NCBI GenBank assembly: GCA_949751835.1
Contig: CATKHK010000003.1
Location: 310,001 to 374,000 of the forward strand
Direction of reading: 5' to 3'
Source of the DNA: Blepharisma japonicum
Taxonomy: Eukaryota > Ciliophora > Heterotrichea > Heterotrichida > Blepharismidae
DNA: 64,000 nucleotides
In this document: positions 43,953 to 52,747 of the stretch, in pieces
How the letters are laid out: each line of letters opens with the position of its first letter
Position numbering within the stretch: position 1 is the first letter of the stretch
Notes under the pieces: generated by a model
What the model saw: only the letters and a program-made list of their open reading frames with translations
What the model was told of the DNA's origin: nothing
Database searches by the model: none
Position numbers and translations under genes: made by a program

Positions 43953-44678
43953 CTAAAACTTCTTTAAAAAATATTCTTCAATCCCATCCAAAGCAAACTT
44001 ATAATTGACTAGATCTAAGTTCTCTCTTTCTGAGGTCATAATTTTCCCAAAATCTTTTCCTGCAGGTCCAGCACCCATCATAGGCATAGCAAGGTTTTGG
44101 ATTTTATCTTTCCCTGCTAAAACGTCTCCCATAATCAAGCTTAATATTCCGTTCATGCCAAATAATGCTAAAAAATACAGTGAAGATGAACTAACATAAG
44201 TCACATCCAAAGCATCAAGCTCAACTCCTCTCTGTGTCATGCCTCTAAACTTCTGTGTTAATGGAAATGGCACTCTAGCCAAAATAAACCCAGAACAAAA
44301 GCTCGAAACCCATGAAAATAAAAGCATCGTTGTAATCCCATAGGCTGCATTTTTCTTTATCATTTCCAATTGGCTCGTAGGATCCATAAAATTCGCCATA
44401 GCCGTATTCTCAAACTCCTTATACAAAAATCCAGTCTGTGGCTTGCAGAAGAAACTTCTCCTTATCTTAAAAGCGGACTCTGGGACTATCGAATAATTTT
44501 GCCTCAGCTTTTGTGACCTCATTACTGCTTGTGTAACTACGACATCGTCTTTTTCTGGGTCTTTTTTAGGGTCCATCAGATGTGACAGCATAACCCTTAG
44601 CATACCTGACAGTAAGACAACTACTATAATTGGAATCAGCACCCAGTCCCTGATGCTTGAGTCTAATAGTAATTCCAT
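43953..44678 (-). CDS. EMC3: ER membrane protein complex subunit 3
   Basis: 241 residues, slightly shorter than animal EMC3 (261). Residues 1-27 hold the first membrane helix after LLLDSSIRDWVLIPI, then the cytosolic RSQKLRQNYSIVPESAFKIR motif, and two further membrane helices (about 128-150 and 175-195). DPTSQLEMIKKN and ARVPFPLTQKFRGMTQRGVE are near-invariant in EMC3. EMC3 is an Oxa1/YidC-type insertase subunit that inserts tail-anchored and first transmembrane helices. It starts only 22 bp from the start of CCT7 on the opposite strand. Confidence 0.95.
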   Translation of the reverse strand: MELLLDSSIRDWVLIPIIVVVLLSGMLRVMLSHLMDPKKDPEKDDVVVTQAVMRSQKLRQNYSIVPESAFKIRRSFFCKPQTGFLYKEFENTAMANFMDPTSQLEMIKKNAAYGITTMLLFSWVSSFCSGFILARVPFPLTQKFRGMTQRGVELDALDVTYVSSSSLYFLALFGMNGILSLIMGDVLAGKDKIQNLAMPMMGAGPAGKDFGKIMTSERENLDLVNYKFALDGIEEYFLKKF

Positions 44679-44700
44679 TAATTATAATAATATCAAGAGA
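44679..44700. promoter_or_regulatory. 22-bp divergent spacer between EMC3 and CCT7
   Basis: Only 22 bases, AT-rich with TATAATAATAT, separate the two start codons. Promoter elements and 5' UTRs must be within this or inside the coding sequences. Confidence 0.6.
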
Positions 44701-46368
44701 ATGATGCTGGTAAGCTCTATTTAGCAACCTCAGATTTTGCTTCTTCGTGAAGGTACTGATACCTCTCAAGGCCGTGGGCAGATTTTGTCAAATATCGGAG
44801 CTTGTACAGCCATCGTAGAGTGCGTCAAGTCAACCTTGGGGCCAAGAGGAATGGATAAGCTTATCCATGTAGGCGATAAAGCGACGATTACAAATGACGG
44901 GGCGACTATCATTAATCTACTTGATATTGTACATCCAGCTGCGAAGTCATTGGCTGATATTGCGACTGCACAAGATAATGAAATTGGGGATGGGACTACT
45001 TCTGTGGTTGTGCTAGCTGGAGAGTTTCTGAAAGAAGCTAAAGAGCTGCTGGAAGATGGGATGCACCCTAGAGTTGTTATTAGAGGATTTAGAGAAGCTT
45101 GTCAGAAAGCAGTGGGGAAGATCAGAGATATTGAACACAAAGTAAACGCTGCTGATACCAAAGAGTTCAGGGAATTATTAATAAACTGTGCCAAAACTGC
45201 TTTGAACTCCAAACTTGTCAGCTCTTACAAAGACTTCTTTGCTGAAATGGTTGTTGACGCCATATTAAAGCTTGATGCTGATTTAGACAAATCCATGATC
45301 GGAATTAAGCACGTCAAAGGTGGAAGCGTAACCAATTCCTTTTTGGTCGATGGTGTAGCATTCAAAAAGACTTTTTCCTATGCAGGATTTGAGCAGCAGC
45401 CTAAAAAGTTCGAAAACCCTAAAATTATTATGCTGAATTTAGAGTTGGAACTAAAAAGCGAAAAAGAAAACGCTGAAATAAGGATTGAAAATCCTGAACA
45501 ATATCAGAGCATTGTCGACGCAGAATGGGAAATTATTTATCAAAAACTAGATAAAATTGTCCAATCCGGCGCACAAGTTGTATTATCAAAATTACCAATT
45601 GGAGATTTAGCTACACAATATTTTGCTGACAGACAGCTGTTCTGTGCTGGAAGAGTACCTGTGGAAGATTTACAAAGAATTGCAAAAGCTTCAGGAGGAC
45701 AAATTTTGACTACTGTTTCAAATGTTCCAGCCGAAGCTTTGGGCTCATGTGCAAATTTTGAAGAAGTCCAGCTGGGAGGAGAAAGATACAACATTTTTAG
45801 AGGATGCCCAAGTTCACATTCAGCTACCATTGTATTAAGAGGAGGCTCTGAGCAATATATAGAAGAAGCTGAAAGATCCTTAAATGATTCAATCATGATC
45901 GTCAAAAGAGCCCTTAAAAATTCCAACGTCGTAGCTGGAGGTGGAGCTATTGAAATGGAATTAAGCAGATTTTTGAGAGATTACAGCAGATCTATCAGCG
46001 GAAAGCAACAACTAGTCATTAATTTGTTTGCGAAAGCTCTAGAAGTGATACCCAGGACACTTGCAGAAAATGCAGGGTTTGATGCAATTGAAATTTTAAA
46101 TAAGCTCAGACAAAAGCATTCTGTAGGCGGAGTGGAAGGAAGGTGGTATGGGGTTGATATCAAGAATGGAGGAATTTGCAACACTTTTGATAATTTTATA
46201 TGGGAACCTTCACTTGTGAAAATCAATGCTATTGCAGCAGCAACTGAAGCAGCTTGTTTAGTTTTAAGCGTTGATGAAACTGTTAAAGCACCTAAAAATG
46301 AGCAAGAAGTAACAGCTGCGGAAAAAGCTTTGGCTGGAAGAGGTAGAGGTAGAGGCAGAAGATTCTAA
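44701..46368 (+). CDS. CCT7: CCT/TRiC chaperonin subunit eta
   Basis: Exon 1 is only nine bases (ATGATGCTG), followed by a 15-nt intron and exon 2 at 44725-46368; 550 residues in all. Without the intron the natural start [19 protein letters not shown] is lost. Conserved chaperonin signatures: [33 protein letters not shown], and [16 protein letters not shown]. The apical region and the [13 protein letters not shown]-terminal motif match the eta subunit. The end is Gly-Arg rich ([10 protein letters not shown]). CCT folds tubulin and actin. All Trp are TGG. Confidence 0.96.
44710..44724 (+). other. 15-nt intron after three codons of CCT7
   Basis: GTAAGCTCTATTTAG. Its removal joins MML to [10 protein letters not shown] and matches the family's N-terminus. 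A at position 10. Confidence 0.93.
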
Positions 46369-46508
46369 AAATAAATAGATTTAGTATAAATGATAATCTG
46401 CTGATTAACTAATTAAATTGATTAATTTTAATTTTTAAGTGATTTTCTATTAAAATGCCAATAAAATAAATTTAAAATTTTATGTTGATCAAAAATTTGG
46501 TCACTATA

Positions 46509-47231
46509 ATGGTAAAAAAAATTGTTAAAGGCCCATCAGGCTCATCTAGAATAAAAAGCCAGTGAAAAAAAGTATATGACGGCATTGCAAAGATGAGAAC
46601 CCAAGCAGAAGGGCAAAAAGACATTGAAGATTCCTTAAGCATCATAGATAAATCTATAGATCCTAAATTATTCCGATTTCAAACCTTAATAGAGTTACTC
46701 TTAAGCTCCCAAACTAAAGACTCTACTACATCACAAACCATTTCAAAGCTTCAAAGTCAAGGTCTAACCCCAGAAAGAATGGTAGAATTGCCCGTTGAAG
46801 AAATAGCTGACACAATTTATGGAGTAAGATTCCACAATAATAAAGCAAAGTATATTAAAAACACCTCAAAAATTTTATTAGAAAAATACGATGGCGATAT
46901 TCCAAATGATTTCAAAAAAGTTATCGCTTTACCTGGAATAGGCCCAAAAATGGCTTACTTATTTTTACAAATTTGCTATGGCAAAGTAGAAGGAATTCCT
47001 GTAGACACACACGTTCATAGAGTTGCTAATAGACTTGGCTGAGTTAAATCTAAAAATGAGCAGGAGACTAGAAAACAATTGCAGGAATTTATGCCCCAAG
47101 AAATATGAGCAGAAGCAGATTGGCTTCTGCTTGATTTTGGACAAAATATATGCACTGCAAAGAAACCTAAATGTGGGGAATGCGATATTAGTAAATTTTG
47201 CCCCTATTACAAAGCAAATCATAAGAAATAA
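46509..47231 (+). CDS. NTH1: Endonuclease III homologue, copy 1
   Basis: 240 residues with TGA-Trp at three sites (46563, 47039, 47105). The helix-hairpin-helix LPGIGPKMAYL carries the catalytic Lys, and VDTHVHRVANRL the catalytic Asp. The C-terminal [4Fe-4S] cluster is complete: Cys-x6-Cys-x2-Cys-x5-Cys in CTAKKPKCGECDISKFC. NTH1 is a bifunctional DNA glycosylase/AP lyase for oxidised pyrimidines. The eukaryotic type is shown by LLSSQTKD and HNNKAKYIK. The N-terminus is short and starts MVKKIVKGPSGSS. It is followed at 500 bp by a close paralogue of identical length. Confidence 0.95.
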
Positions 47232-47731
47232 CAATAATATGATTATTCATGTAAAATAACAATCTTGAAAAAGCTAAAATGTTAAGAGTGACTCTATAGC
47301 AATTAAATTTGCGTAAATAGCTCGAATTATTTAAACCCTCTTAGCTTATAGCTACTCGTTTAAATTTTTGGGAAGTATCTCTTATAAGACGAATATTGTA
47401 TGCCTTGATTTTAATAAGGCTTAACAAGTTTTATAAAAAATTTAATTTAAATTTTTTGGTAAAGGATTATTGCTATTAATAATAAGGATAAATGAAGAGC
47501 TTGAGATGCACTGAAATTATAAATTGTTGATGGACCAAAATAATCAACAGTAGCGATGCCTCTCATATTAACTATACTATTATCACATCATTTCCAGCAT
47601 CACCTCCATTCTATTCATTTTCTCTATCTGTAAAATCTTCATGATCATTTTTTCCTCTATCTCTTCCTATGCCCAAAACGTTAAACTTTTCTGAAGAAAT
47701 TTGATTTAAGAAATTCCCATTTCCTTTTATA
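47232..47731. other. Intergenic between the two endonuclease III genes
   Basis: 500 bp, AT-rich, with no frame of note. The last few bases before each start codon are alike (TATAATGGT), but I see no longer similarity to the region upstream of copy 1. Confidence 0.5.
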
Positions 47732-48454
47732 ATGGTTAAGAAGATTGTTAAAGGTCCAACAGGTTCATCTAAAGTGAAGGAGCAATGACGAAAAGTCTAT
47801 GACGGTATTGCAAAAATGAGAGAAGGCATAGAGGCACCAGTTGATATAGAAGGTGCATCAACTCTTGCAGATCAAACTTTAGAGCCTCGATTAGTACGCT
47901 ATCAAACTTTAATAGGACTGCTTTTGAGTTCACAAACAAAGGATCCAGTTACAGCTAAAACTATAGCAAAGCTCCAGAGCCAAGGACTTACCCCAGAAAG
48001 AATGGCAGAAATTTCCGTTGAAGATTTAGCTGAAGAAATTCATGGGGTGAGCTTTCATAATAATAAGGCAAAATATATCAAAAAAACCTCACAAATTTTG
48101 CTAGAAAAATATGATGGGGATGTTCCTAATGATTTTAAAAAAGTTATTGCATTGCCTGGAATAGGCCCGAAAATGGCCCATTTGTTTTTGCAAATTTGTT
48201 TTGACAGAACAGAAGGAATTGCAGTAGACACCCATGTACATAGAATATCGAATAGATTGGGATGGGCAAAATCGAAAAATCCTATAGAAACTATGAAACA
48301 GCTGCAAGAGCTTTTACCAAAAGAACTATGAGGTCAAGTAAATGAGCTTCTGGTAGGGTTTGGACAAACAATTTGTACAGCAAAGAAGCCAAAATGTAAT
48401 GAGTGTGATATTGTAAAGATTTGCCCTTATTATAAGTCAAAACATAAAGACTAA
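47732..48454 (+). CDS. NTH1: Endonuclease III homologue, copy 2
   Basis: 240 residues, same length as copy 1 and colinear with it throughout. All catalytic residues and the four cluster cysteines are retained (CTAKKPKCNECDIVKIC). At the position where copy 1 has TGA after NRLG this copy has TGG, which directly supports TGA as Trp; elsewhere copy 2 itself uses TGA (47786, 48329). Differences from copy 1 cluster in residues 30-55 and near the C-terminus. Both copies seem functional, so they may differ in expression or in location. Confidence 0.95.
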
Positions 48455-48713
48455 ATTAAATTTTTAATTTCAAATTATGAAATAGTTTAACTAATATTCT
48501 TATAGTACTTGCAGCGATGATAATTTTTCTCTTAATTAAAATTATGTAAGACAGTAGTATAAGACTCATCAAACAGAACCTTTGATCATTATATAGTTTA
48601 TAATTCTTTAACAATTACATATAATAATTAATTACTAATGAACAACATAGCCGAATGGGTCCATAGTAAAAATTCTGTGTTGAAAAATGTTTTTCCTTTG
48701 TTATTATAAATAA

Positions 48714-49277
48714 ATGTGGAAACATACAAAAATAGAAGTTGCAAATTTAGATTCAGCAAAAAACCGACTGCTACGGAAAGAATTTTTACTAAAAACAAGA
48801 CATATCTCTTATCCTTCTAGTTCTTTCTTGACGCCAGTTAAGTTGTCGGAAAAATTTCATATCGAAGATCTATATAAACCTTTCCAAAATACGAAACCCA
48901 AATCACTAATAGCCTCAAAAAGTGGGTATATTAGCAAAAATTCAAGTTGCTTAAACTCAGTGCGCTCCAAAAATTCTGATGACTCTTTTTATATTCAGGC
49001 AAAAAACGCTTGCCTAAATGATAGATCATCTTCTTTCATCATGACTCCAAATCCTAACACAAATCATAATTCCAAGTTCTATTCTCCATCAGTCAGGCCA
49101 AAAACAGCTATTCCAAAACTAAATTCTCAAGACTCTCGGAAGTCACTTGTATTTTCCCCACAAAATAAATTGTTTAAAGTAGATGTAAAACTCAGGAAAC
49201 CGATTTTCTCACAAGTGAACAAGCGGAGCTATGAAAAATACCTGGGAAATGAATTACCATATGAAAATAATAACTAA
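48714..49277 (+). CDS. Hypothetical Ser/Lys/Asn-rich protein
   Basis: 187 residues from the ATG at 48714 to a TAA only nine bases before the next gene. Basic and Ser-rich, with few hydrophobic residues and no recognised domain. Short repeated SP- or TP-type motifs (FLTPVK, IMTPNP, FYSPSV, VFSPQN) suggest proline-directed phosphorylation. Likely disordered; perhaps cytoskeletal. It is the first of four same-strand genes with very short gaps. Confidence 0.6.
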   Translation: MWKHTKIEVANLDSAKNRLLRKEFLLKTRHISYPSSSFLTPVKLSEKFHIEDLYKPFQNTKPKSLIASKSGYISKNSSCLNSVRSKNSDDSFYIQAKNACLNDRSSSFIMTPNPNTNHNSKFYSPSVRPKTAIPKLNSQDSRKSLVFSPQNKLFKVDVKLRKPIFSQVNKRSYEKYLGNELPYENNN

Positions 49278-49286
49278 TATATAAAT

Positions 49287-49613
49287 ATGATATGGATTAT
49301 TGTAGTAGGGCTTATCTGGGGATTGACTAATACATTTATGGAAAAAGGCACCAAAAAGCGTCTAGATATTCCATATCTCCCTGAGTTTTTTCAAACTTTT
49401 CTCCATCCAAGATTCTTTATCCCATTTATCCTTAATCAAGCTGGTTCAGTCCTTTATTCCTTACAATTAGGCCAAACTCCATTAAAGCTAGCAGTGCCTA
49501 TAGCAAATAGCACAGCCTTTCTTGTAACTATTTTACTTGACAAACGCAGCATGAAAACTTATTTTGGTGCTTCTTTAGTAATTCTAGGAATCAGCTTATG
49601 TCTGAATTCATAA
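49287..49613 (+). CDS. TMEM234: TMEM234-family membrane protein
   Basis: 108 residues. Four hydrophobic helices with the family motif GLIWGLTNTFMEKGTK near the start and LNQAGSVLYSLQLG followed by LAVPIANSTAF in the middle, both diagnostic of TMEM234 (an EamA/SMR-like four-helix family of unknown transport role). The start is nine bases after the preceding stop and the stop 20 bases before the next gene. Confidence 0.88.
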   Translation: MIWIIVVGLIWGLTNTFMEKGTKKRLDIPYLPEFFQTFLHPRFFIPFILNQAGSVLYSLQLGQTPLKLAVPIANSTAFLVTILLDKRSMKTYFGASLVILGISLCLNS

Positions 49614-49633
49614 ATAAAAATTCTTAATAAATA

Positions 49634-50752
49634 ATGGGCTGTGGGTGCTCTAAGTCAGACAAAACTGTAGATCCCCAAAAAATAAAACTAAAAGACAAAG
49701 ACAAAGGAACTGATAAGGGAGATTTGCCTGAAAGTTTCGAAGAATATCAAGAAGAAATGTCAAAAATCTACAATATCCCTGTAAATGAGTTGAAATTAGT
49801 TGACGAAAACGGAAATCCAATTAATAGTGAAAACTACGATGAGTTTAAAAATTCATCAACAGACCAGCCTTTTGCATATGGCGGGCATAATGATCAATAT
49901 AAAAACAAAGAAAAACCGAAAGCATTTGTATATGGGCCGAAAAAAGTCCAAACACGATATATGAAAAACAAAGTAGCTTCAAGGAGCAAGCCTGAATATT
50001 TGGAAAAGCCGCAGGAGTATTTGGTAGATATTGATGCAGGATATGTCGAAACATATAATTTCAAATCAAATTTGCAGTCAATTTTTAACAATTCGTTAAT
50101 TTCTGCTGGATCCAGAGCTGTTTACGTCCCTCCAAACTTCGCTATAATTTCTGGAGGCAAAGAAATCCCTAACAGTAGTTATTCTATTGATTTAATATCA
50201 GGAGAAATGAACAGACTGGACAATATGTTTGAAGGCAGAGAATATCATGCTATGGCTTATTTAGGAGGAATTGTATATGCAACAGGGGGAAGCTCTTATC
50301 AGGATCTGGATTCTTGCGAAATGTATATTAGGAATAAGTGGGGAAATGGCCCGAAGATGAATAGAGCAAGAAGTTGGCATACTGCATGTCCGCTTGGGGG
50401 ATGCATTTATATATGTGGAGGATTAAAAGAAAATAGTCTAGAAAGATTAGAAAGAGAAAAATGAGTACTATTAAATGTAAAAATCCCTTTCCCTGTCAAC
50501 AGAATAGGAATGGCTCCACTTAGTGGTGTCAGTCTGATACTTGCAGGTGGGGAAAGGACAGGAATCAGCTACAACACAAGATGCTGAGAATTCATTACTG
50601 ACAGTGACCAGGTCGAAGAAATCACAGAACTACCTGAATTCGTATGATTTTTTGGCCCAGGGACACATTTCAATAAAGAAGCAGTTCTTTATTGTATGGG
50701 AAAAGTGTATTATTATAACCCAGAACAGAGAATTTGGAGGATTTTAGGATAA
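49634..50752 (+). CDS. Kelch-repeat protein with N-terminal lipidation motif
   Basis: 372 residues, with three TGA-Trp codons (50462, 50585, 50645). It starts MGCGCSKS, a strong N-myristoylation/palmitoylation signal, so it should sit on a membrane face. A charged linker (residues 10-130) precedes about four to five kelch-type repeats (AYLGGIVYATGGSS, RARSWHTACPLGGCIYICGG, LSGVSLILAGG). Kelch propellers bind other proteins. The number of repeats is below a full six-blade propeller, so the fold may be completed by the linker or be partial. Confidence 0.75.
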
Positions 50753-50794
50753 TGTAATAAAGAGCCGCAGTATATATTCTCTCTTAATAATAAA

Positions 50795-51526
50795 ATGGAC
50801 AGCTTCTATGTAAATCAGCTGGTCTGGGCCAAAGTTGATGGATTTCCCTGGTGGCCTGGAATTGTAATTTCCACTGAGCTTGACTCAGTAACGGTTTATT
50901 TTATTGGTGAAAATTCTCATGCCAATTTGAAACCCTCCAAGGTCTGCGCGTTTGAAGAAAAAGAGCCAACAGGTGAAGATCCATGGCTTCTACGCAGTAT
51001 AAGGGCTGCCAAAAAGCTGCAATCTCCTATAACGATAGATCAAATTAAGCAAGCTAATGATAAACTGGAAAGAAAACAAAAAGTAATTATCATTTAGCTA
51101 AAAAAACGACAGCGTAAAGAAGAAAACAGTGAAGAAAACTTGGAGTCAAAAATCGCTGAGCTTCATAAAATTCTTGACAATAAAATCAAAGGGCAAGACA
51201 CAAGTTCAATGAAAAGATCCACACAAAATGTGAATACTCTTGTAAAAACTCAAAAACTGCTGACAGCATTTGCACATAGAAATTTATCAGAAAATATAGG
51301 CCAGACAAAGCCTACTATGAAAAATCTAGTTAAGTGTTTTAAAAAATTAGTTGATTTGAAAGTTTCACAAAAATTATTTATGTCCTGCAAGATAATTAAA
51401 CTTGTGAAACTATTTAAAAATGAGTTTGAAGATAGCCAAGAAGCAGAAATGAAGATTTTAGTAAGAATTGCTGATAAACTTATTAAAAGATGGGAAAAAA
51501 TCGTTTTATTTTCAGCTGCTGAATAA
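50795..51526 (+). CDS. PWWP protein with LEDGF/TFIIS-N-like domain
   Basis: Exons 50795-51082 and 51098-51526 join over a 15-nt intron, 238 residues. Residues 6-90 form a PWWP domain (LVWAKVDGFPWWPGIV), a reader of methylated histone H3K36 and DNA. The C-terminal 120 residues are helical (SMKRSTQNVNTLVKTQKLL, LVKLFKNEF) and resemble the IBD/TFIIS-N module of LEDGF and HRP2. That combination would make it a chromatin-tethering factor. The second domain assignment is weaker than the first. All Trp are TGG. Confidence 0.82.
51083..51097 (+). other. 15-nt intron
   Basis: GTAATTATCATTTAG. Removal joins ERKQK to LKKRQ. A at position 10. Confidence 0.9.
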
Positions 51527-51648
51527 TTAAGCTGAGAGTGATTTTTAATTTTGAATTGTAATTATTTAAGCGTTCAAGGCAATTTTAAGCTATCTTTTTA
51601 GTAAACGATTATAATTTAAGTTATATCTAAAATCAATAAATTAATGAT

Positions 51649-52707
51649 TTATTGCCCAATATTCTTTTTAGCTTGATAATAATCTGGCAGCAAGGTCTCA
51701 ACTACACAACTATCAGCATTAGTATATAGTGGATAATCAAATGTTGCCATATAATTGTAAACGTAGTTATTATAAGAACTCTTGCCCCACCAATCTGACA
51801 TGCATCTCATATTGAACCTCCTGTTTGTATTGCATTTATCGATAAAATCGCTCTGTATCCATATCTTTAAATACTTCGTTTTATCTGCTGCATAAGAATC
51901 CCCAGGGAAAATCGAGCAGTAGCTAGCGCCAGTTTTTCCATAAGTACACGTGCAAGTCCCTTGGAGTTGCCCATTATTAGGAAAATAGCTATCAGGAGCT
52001 GACAAACAATCAGAATTGCTTGTGCAGGTTTTAGGAAAAGTTGTAGATTTTACTAATTTCATGCATTCATAAGCCCCATTATTTAGCATGCAAGAACCAG
52101 AATTGCAGAGAGTTCCTACATTAGTTTTAGAGCAAGCTCCTACTGGCATATGATCGCCTATCGAATAATAAGATACACAATAGCTATTTTGAAGACTTGT
52201 CCCTGTATTGCAGCCAGCATGGTTTACACAGTCATAATCTGTTACGCACCCATTCCCTCCTACAGGAATCTGCTTTTGGCAAGTGCTATTTACACAGCGT
52301 AAACCAGGATCACAGTCATCACTTGTTTTGCAATATTCATTGAGGTATGCGCCAACACAAATCCCACTAATACACCCATGCTTGGCATGAGAATTGCAAT
52401 CAGCACTATTTGCACATTTTTCACCGGGCCATGCAAAAGATGTGGTAGGAGGCTGATCACCGACACAGGTAGAGTTTTGTTGACTGTTAAATAAACAATA
52501 ATTTAATGCGATTGTTGAACATTTTTTGATGTAATAGGCATTTTGAGTGCTAGCATAAAAGGAGCAGGTGTTGGTTGTAAAGGTTTGATTAGAAAGTCTG
52601 CAGGCAAATGAGCCACAGTTTAAGCCTGCTTCGTTTTTGAGGTTAAAATCTTGGCTAGAAACAGAAATAAAGCTGGAAAATAAATAGGAGAAATATAAGA
52701 AGATCAT
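51649..52707 (-). CDS. Secreted Cys-rich protein
   Basis: 352 residues with a signal peptide (residues 1-19, ending SVSS) and over 30 cysteines. Repeated short CxxxxDC and CxxGxC units (for example CANSADCNSHAKHGCISGIC and CKTSDDCDPGLRC) resemble EGF or Dickkopf-like disulfide modules. No membrane anchor. Probably a secreted or surface protein. Its 5' part is duplicated as a pseudogene at 55192-55857. All Trp are TGG, consistent with strong expression. Confidence 0.75.
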   Translation of the reverse strand: MIFLYFSYLFSSFISVSSQDFNLKNEAGLNCGSFACRLSNQTFTTNTCSFYASTQNAYYIKKCSTIALNYCLFNSQQNSTCVGDQPPTTSFAWPGEKCANSADCNSHAKHGCISGICVGAYLNEYCKTSDDCDPGLRCVNSTCQKQIPVGGNGCVTDYDCVNHAGCNTGTSLQNSYCVSYYSIGDHMPVGACSKTNVGTLCNSGSCMLNNGAYECMKLVKSTTFPKTCTSNSDCLSAPDSYFPNNGQLQGTCTCTYGKTGASYCSIFPGDSYAADKTKYLKIWIQSDFIDKCNTNRRFNMRCMSDWWGKSSYNNYVYNYMATFDYPLYTNADSCVVETLLPDYYQAKKNIGQ

Positions 52708-52747
52708 ATTTATTATGCGACAAGCTATTTTTATTAAGAATTAATCA

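Noticed and set aside
48640-48665. GCCGAATGG resembling a Leu/Ser tRNA D-arm
   Set aside because: No downstream T-loop or matching acceptor stem, and it lies in a short promoter region.
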